Assembly: GCA_020354595.1 (NCBI GenBank)
Contig: CP070650.1
Span: forward strand, 2,426,855-2,441,170
Direction of reading: 5' to 3'
DNA length: 14,316 nt
From: Myxococcales bacterium
GTDB lineage: Bacteria; Myxococcota_A; Polyangia; Polyangiales; Houyiibacteriaceae
Below, in pieces: positions 13,221 through 14,316 of the stretch. The position numbers and the translations under genes were made by a program. Below the pieces are notes generated by a model. That model was not told the DNA's origin and searched no databases. It saw only the letters and a program-made list of their open reading frames with translations. Position 1 is the first letter of the stretch. Each line of letters starts with the position of its first letter.

Positions 13221-14316
13221 CGCGAAGCTCGTTGCGAGTCTGGCTCACCGTCGGTGCGGCGACGGAAAGGCCCGTGATGGCTGAGCTCTCGGATCTGCTC
13301 CTCGACGGAAGCGGCCTCGCGCGGGAGAAAATCGGCGACTGCTTGCGCGAGCACCGGATGACGAATCCAATGCCCGCTGTAGATGGGCACCGGCATCAGG
13401 CCGCGTCTCAACTTGTGGGTACCTTGAGCACCGGCTTCAAAGCGCCGCATGCCGTTGTCGATGGCGTGCTCGATGAGGCGATAGTAGCAGAGCTCGAAGT
13501 GCAGCATGTCGTGGCGCTGGGTCGCTCCCCAATAGCGGCCGTAGAGGTGCCCGCCTTTGGCGAAGTTGAGGGACGCGGCGACGATACGCCCGTCGTAACG
13601 GGCTGCAAAGACTAGCGGGGAGCCGTCGAGGGACGTTGGCGCGAGCTCGAAGAACTCCTGGCTGAGATAGGGGTACGAGCCTTTTCGCCCACAGGTCGCC
13701 CGATACAGGCGCTCGAGCGCACGCCAATCCGCTGCGCGGAGCTCGTCGCCTTGCAGCCTGTCGATGCGCAGCGCCGCGTCGCTCGCCACACGGCGCTCTT
13801 TGCGGAGCTTCTTCCGCATCGACGACCTGAACTCACCAACGAAATCGTCGAACGTGTCGTAGTTGGCGTTCCGCCAATGAAACTGGAAGGACACCCGTTT
13901 CATCAGCCGGCCGTCTGCGGCCACCCATTGCTGCTCCTCGGGGCTTAGAAAGAGGAGGTGAATCGAAGAGCATTTCGCGGCATCCGCGACCTCGAAGCAG
14001 CCGTCGATCAACCGCGACGCCAATCGAGCCGGATCTTCGTCGGGCGCAAAGAGAAAGCGCCGCCCCGTGACGGGCGTGACTGGAACCATGGCGACGAGCT
14101 TCGGATAGTACCCGATCCCCAACCGCGACGCGGCGTCTGCCCAGCCCCAATCGAAGATGTACTCGCCGTAGCTGTGCGTCTTCAGGTAGAGGGGGAGAGC
14201 GCCAACCAAGCGCTTGCCCCGCCAAGCGGTGACGTGGGCTGGCTCCCATCCGGAGCCCCGGCCCACCGAGCCGCTTTCTTCGAGCAGCGAGAGGAACCCG
14301 TGCTCGACGAAGGGAT
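13217..14316 (-). CDS. COG3146/DUF482-type GNAT-fold protein, peptidoglycan-biosynthesis-like (5' end outside window)
   Basis: The frame is open to the right edge; the start lies beyond it. The GTG at 14266 is not the start, because the codons before it read PFVEHGFLSLLEESGSVG, the characteristic N-terminal block of the DUF482/COG3146 (PF04339) family. About 366 residues are visible. Further family-like segments are GWEPAHVTAWRGKRLVGALPL, SYGEYIFDWGWADAA, FDDFVGEFRSSMRKKLRKER, SLNFAKGGHLYGRYWGA (split for description) and FEAGAQGTHKLRRGLMPVP near the C-terminus. The fold is a duplicated GNAT domain related to FemAB-type transferases and annotated as possible peptidoglycan biosynthesis or N-acetyltransferase; the true acceptor is not established. 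No membrane segment is seen. It is the first visible gene of the four-gene minus operon and overlaps the CNNM/CorC-like gene by ATGA. Confidence 0.87.
   Translation of the reverse strand, partial: PFVEHGFLSLLEESGSVGRGSGWEPAHVTAWRGKRLVGALPLYLKTHSYGEYIFDWGWADAASRLGIGYYPKLVAMVPVTPVTGRRFLFAPDEDPARLASRLIDGCFEVADAAKCSSIHLLFLSPEEQQWVAADGRLMKRVSFQFHWRNANYDTFDDFVGEFRSSMRKKLRKERRVASDAALRIDRLQGDELRAADWRALERLYRATCGRKGSYPYLSQEFFELAPTSLDGSPLVFAARYDGRIVAASLNFAKGGHLYGRYWGATQRHDMLHFELCYYRLIEHAIDNGMRRFEAGAQGTHKLRRGLMPVPIYSGHWIRHPVLAQAVADFLPREAASVEEQIRELSHHGPFRRRTDGEPDSQRASR

Overview
The window is GC-rich, densely packed bacterial chromosome with no mobile element, RNA gene or CRISPR array that I can see. It holds eleven protein-coding genes; the first and last run off the ends. 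The gene set points to a deltaproteobacterial or Myxococcota-like organism: a MerR regulator with two HTH units, an extra RpoD-like sigma factor, a paired ArsA/Get3-like ATPase set, MenA-like UbiA prenyltransferases and a PHA-system protein. This placement is inference from gene content, not from any database search.

Left part (1-5488). A MerR-type regulator (5' end missing) is followed 14 nt later by a ferritin-like di-iron protein with a textbook E-X29-EXXH repeat; the pair looks like a regulator-enzyme operon. Converging on it is a two-gene operon for a biotin-dependent acyl-CoA carboxylase: the beta (carboxyltransferase) subunit at 5488-3872, then the alpha (biotin carboxylase plus biotin carrier) subunit at 3857-1878. 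The family is that of methylcrotonyl-, geranyl- and other branched or medium-chain acyl-CoA carboxylases; the substrate cannot be fixed by eye.

Middle (5489-9562). A 217-nt AT-richer divergent intergenic region separates the carboxylase operon from an RpoD/RpoS-family sigma factor (5706-7049). Directly after its stop codon sits a perfect hexanucleotide tandem repeat (AGCGTC, ten full copies plus partial copies). Facing it on the minus strand is an operon of two ArsA/Get3-like P-loop ATPases (overlapping by GTGA) and a small protein resembling the polyhydroxyalkanoic acid system family.

Right part (9579-14316). A UbiA/MenA-like prenyltransferase on the plus strand starts only about 16-25 nt from the divergent ATPase operon and ends sharing a CTAG with the convergent minus-strand operon. 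That operon consists of a COG3146/DUF482-type GNAT-fold protein (5' end missing), a CNNM/CorC-like membrane protein with a CBS pair, a second UbiA-family prenyltransferase and a protein I do not recognise, all three junctions being 4-nt ATGA overlaps. Two paralogous prenyltransferases enclosing an unrecognised soluble protein is the most suggestive possible new pathway in the window.
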